Assembly: GCA_946411565.1 (NCBI GenBank)
Contig: CAMKEM010000009.1
Span: forward strand, 1-64,000
Reading direction: 5' to 3'
Source: an uncultured Prevotellaceae bacterium
GTDB taxonomy: Bacteria > Bacteroidota > Bacteroidia > Bacteroidales > Bacteroidaceae
Length of the DNA stretch: 64,000 nucleotides
This document shows, one piece after another, positions 62,274-64,000 of the stretch; position 1 is the stretch's first letter; each line of letters opens with the position of its first letter. Under the pieces are notes generated by a model. It was given only the letters and a program-made list of their open reading frames with translations. It was not told the DNA's origin and ran no database searches. A program made the position numbers and the translations under genes.

Positions 62274-62987
62274 TTAGAATGAGCGTGTCTCGATGAAAGA
62301 ACGGAATGCTTGTTGATACCCTTCAGGCACATGGATGATTTCCTCACCGATGTAGATGCAGTCGTTGCGGTCTATTTTCTTGATTTTATCGACGGCGATG
62401 ATGTAGGAACGGTGTACGCGCAGGAATTTATCCGTAGGAAGCATAGCTTCTACCGCCTTCATGGTGAGGTGAGAGATTAGCGGTTTGGTCTCTCCGTCAA
62501 GGTAGAACATGACATAATCCTTCATTCCGCTGACGTATGTGATATTTTCAATCGAGACATTGCGCAGTTCGCCATCCACACGGATGAAAAGGCTCTTTGA
62601 CTTTGCATCATCTTGGTTTTCACGTTCATACCATTGCTTCGCCTTTTCAACTGCTGCAAGGAATTTGTTGTATCGGATAGGCTTTAGCAGAAAGTCGAGT
62701 GCAGATACTTCGTAGCTCTCGAAAGCGTATTCCTTGAATGCCGTAGTGAAGATTGCACGGGTGGTTGAAGGAATCATGTGTGCTAATTCCATACCGTTGA
62801 GGTCGGGCATCTGAATGTCAAGGAAAAGCAGATCGGGCTTCTGCTCCTTGATGGCATTGATAGCCTCGACAGAATCGGTAAACGAGCCTAACAGTCGTAA
62901 GTCTGGGGTTTTCGTGACAAACGACTCAAGCAATTTGACGGCTAACGGCTCGTCATCGACGATGATACATGATATTAGTTGATTCAT
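62274..62987 (-). CDS. LytTR-family response regulator
   Basis: A 237 aa two-component regulator. The receiver domain has the phospho-acceptor in DLLFLDIQMPDLNG (Asp about 57) and acidic CIIVDDEPLA. The LytTR DNA-binding domain (about 135-235) is recognised by ENITYVSGMKDYVMFYLD, FLRVHRSYIIAVDKI and IPVPEGYQ-like IHVPEGYQQAF. It pairs with the kinase gene one base upstream. The target genes are unknown. Confidence 0.94.
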   Translation of the reverse strand: MNQLISCIIVDDEPLAVKLLESFVTKTPDLRLLGSFTDSVEAINAIKEQKPDLLFLDIQMPDLNGMELAHMIPSTTRAIFTTAFKEYAFESYEVSALDFLLKPIRYNKFLAAVEKAKQWYERENQDDAKSKSLFIRVDGELRNVSIENITYVSGMKDYVMFYLDGETKPLISHLTMKAVEAMLPTDKFLRVHRSYIIAVDKIKKIDRNDCIYIGEEIIHVPEGYQQAFRSFIETRSF

Positions 62988-62988
62988 A

Positions 62989-64000
62989 TTATTGATTTGT
63001 TTTCAGGATGATTCTGACGTGGTAGATATTGTCGGAAGTGATACTTTGTTCCCATTCATAGCGACCATGATAAACCAGTTCAAGTCGGCGACGAGTGTTC
63101 TCCAATCCTATGCCTGAACCGCTACGGTCTGTATCGTTCTTGGGGTAATTGGTGTTGTCGCAGGTGAATACGAGTCGGTCTTCTTCCTCTTTCAGACAAA
63201 TATCAATATTGGAAGGGCGATTGCTGCTGACGCCATGCTTGAAAGCGTTCTCTATGAGTGAGATAAACAACAACGGCGCTACTTCCAATTTGGGATTGTG
63301 AATGTCGAATTTTGCATTGATGATGGCTTTCTCGTTGCAACGTAGTTTCATCAAGTCGATGAAGTTGCTCATGAAATTTATTTCTCCGTCGATTGGCACC
63401 ATCTTCTTGTTCGTTTCGTACATTGCGTAGCGAAGTAGGTCGCTAAGCTGTGCGATAGCATCCTGTGCAGCATCGGAATCAATCTGCGTGAGACTGCTGA
63501 TGTTGTTCAGCGTATTGAACAGAAAATGAGGGTTTATCTGGTTTTTCAGCCACGCAAGTTCAGCCTCCGTATTCTTTGCCTTCTCTTCTTTCAACTGCTG
63601 CTTAATCTGGCGTATGCGGACGAAATGGCGTATGCCGATAGCGATAGCAGCCATTACGCAGTTGAGCACAAAGAACATAAGGAAGCCTGAGAATATGCCT
63701 ATCCACATACGAGAATCCATACCTGGCACATGATGGTGGAGGTGAGGAGGTATGTTTGGCCTGTTGAAATAGAGTAGGAAAAAACGTGAGTTGAGGCCGA
63801 GAATGAGTATGAGGTTGCAGATTACAAACCACCAATTACGACGCTTGAAAAAAAGGTAAGGGCCGAGCAGATAGAAATTGATGAAATATACTACAATCGA
63901 GGACTGGAACTGCCTCCACGCCACCATAAACGAGGTTCCGATGGATGTCACGTCCCCCGTGCTCAGGAATGTGGCTAATGGCAGCACAAGCAAAACTACT
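62989..64000 (-). CDS. LytS-like sensor histidine kinase (5' end outside window)
   Basis: At least 336 aa are visible. About four membrane helices come first, then a His_kinase (PF06580) domain (AWLKNQINPHFLFNTLNNIS, with the phospho-His) and an HATPase_c domain (SLIENAFKHGVSS, GSGIGLENTRRRLEL). The frame is open to the window edge and the track start at 63993 is a TTG, so the true start is probably beyond 64000. It is co-transcribed with the LytTR regulator (1-nt gap). Confidence 0.92.
   Translation of the reverse strand, partial: VVLLVLPLATFLSTGDVTSIGTSFMVAWRQFQSSIVVYFINFYLLGPYLFFKRRNWWFVICNLILILGLNSRFFLLYFNRPNIPPHLHHHVPGMDSRMWIGIFSGFLMFFVLNCVMAAIAIGIRHFVRIRQIKQQLKEEKAKNTEAELAWLKNQINPHFLFNTLNNISSLTQIDSDAAQDAIAQLSDLLRYAMYETNKKMVPIDGEINFMSNFIDLMKLRCNEKAIINAKFDIHNPKLEVAPLLFISLIENAFKHGVSSNRPSNIDICLKEEEDRLVFTCDNTNYPKNDTDRSGSGIGLENTRRRLELVYHGRYEWEQSITSDNIYHVRIILKTNQ

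Overview
The window looks like chromosomal DNA of a Bacteroidales bacterium, most likely a Prevotella-type member of the Prevotellaceae. The evidence is a complete type IX secretion (T9SS) core operon (porP-K-L-M-N), BspA-like leucine-rich-repeat surface proteins with T9SS-like C-termini, and many PorT/OmpA-type outer-membrane barrels. Promoters follow the Bacteroidetes pattern (TTTG, a 19-20 nt gap, TAnnTTTG) and there are no Shine-Dalgarno-led starts. No rRNA, tRNA or CRISPR array was seen.

Layout. 1-450: gene-poor edge with a plus-strand terminator and a minus-strand promoter. 452-13.3 kb (minus): priA, a small barrel protein, the T9SS operon, an OmpA-family protein and a helix-hairpin-helix/barrel protein. 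13.4-27.9 kb (minus): housekeeping and envelope genes (cmk-ispH, meaB, DUF1573, mrp plus a giant alpha-2-macroglobulin, a barrel protein, trmB-topB). 28-33 kb (minus): two cassettes, each made of promoter, secreted protein, a 45-52 aa MKK..P peptide and a terminator. 33.4-36.4 kb (minus): ilvE, xseB, xseA. 36.6-52.6 kb (plus): MATE pump, a second cytidylate-kinase-like protein and purT, then a long surface-glycan cluster: phosphoethanolamine-transferase-like enzyme, two acyltransferases, a UbiA phosphoribosyltransferase with a HAD phosphatase, two paralogous polytopic membrane proteins, three glycosyltransferases and a flippase. 52.7-54.6 kb (minus): licD and kdsD. 54.9-62.2 kb (plus): M23 peptidase, glycine-zipper lipoprotein, a candidate small RNA, a receiver/PPDK_N fusion and an LRR surface protein. 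62.3-64 kb (minus): a LytTR response regulator and its sensor kinase, cut by the window edge.

How the parts fit. The T9SS operon would export the proteins at 28-33 kb and 61-62 kb that carry degenerate C-terminal sorting signals. In Bacteroidales such cargo is attached to surface glycolipid, and the 40-54 kb cluster has the enzymes to build and decorate such a glycan, including a polyprenyl-phosphate phosphoribosyltransferase/phosphatase pair beside two membrane proteins that could use lipid-linked sugar. That last link is inference.

The most unusual signals are in the repeats. A C/G-rich palindromic repeat occurs at least 14 times, often as inverted pairs between genes. Copies also lie in frame inside at least four proteins, with a related copy in PorN; one of the four has an uninterrupted paralog next door as a control. 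A second repeat family is made of short motifs spaced exactly 11 bp apart. A third is built from 8-bp GCAAAGAC units. A perfect 38-bp palindrome sits inside inverted TGTCA clusters at 60.5 kb.
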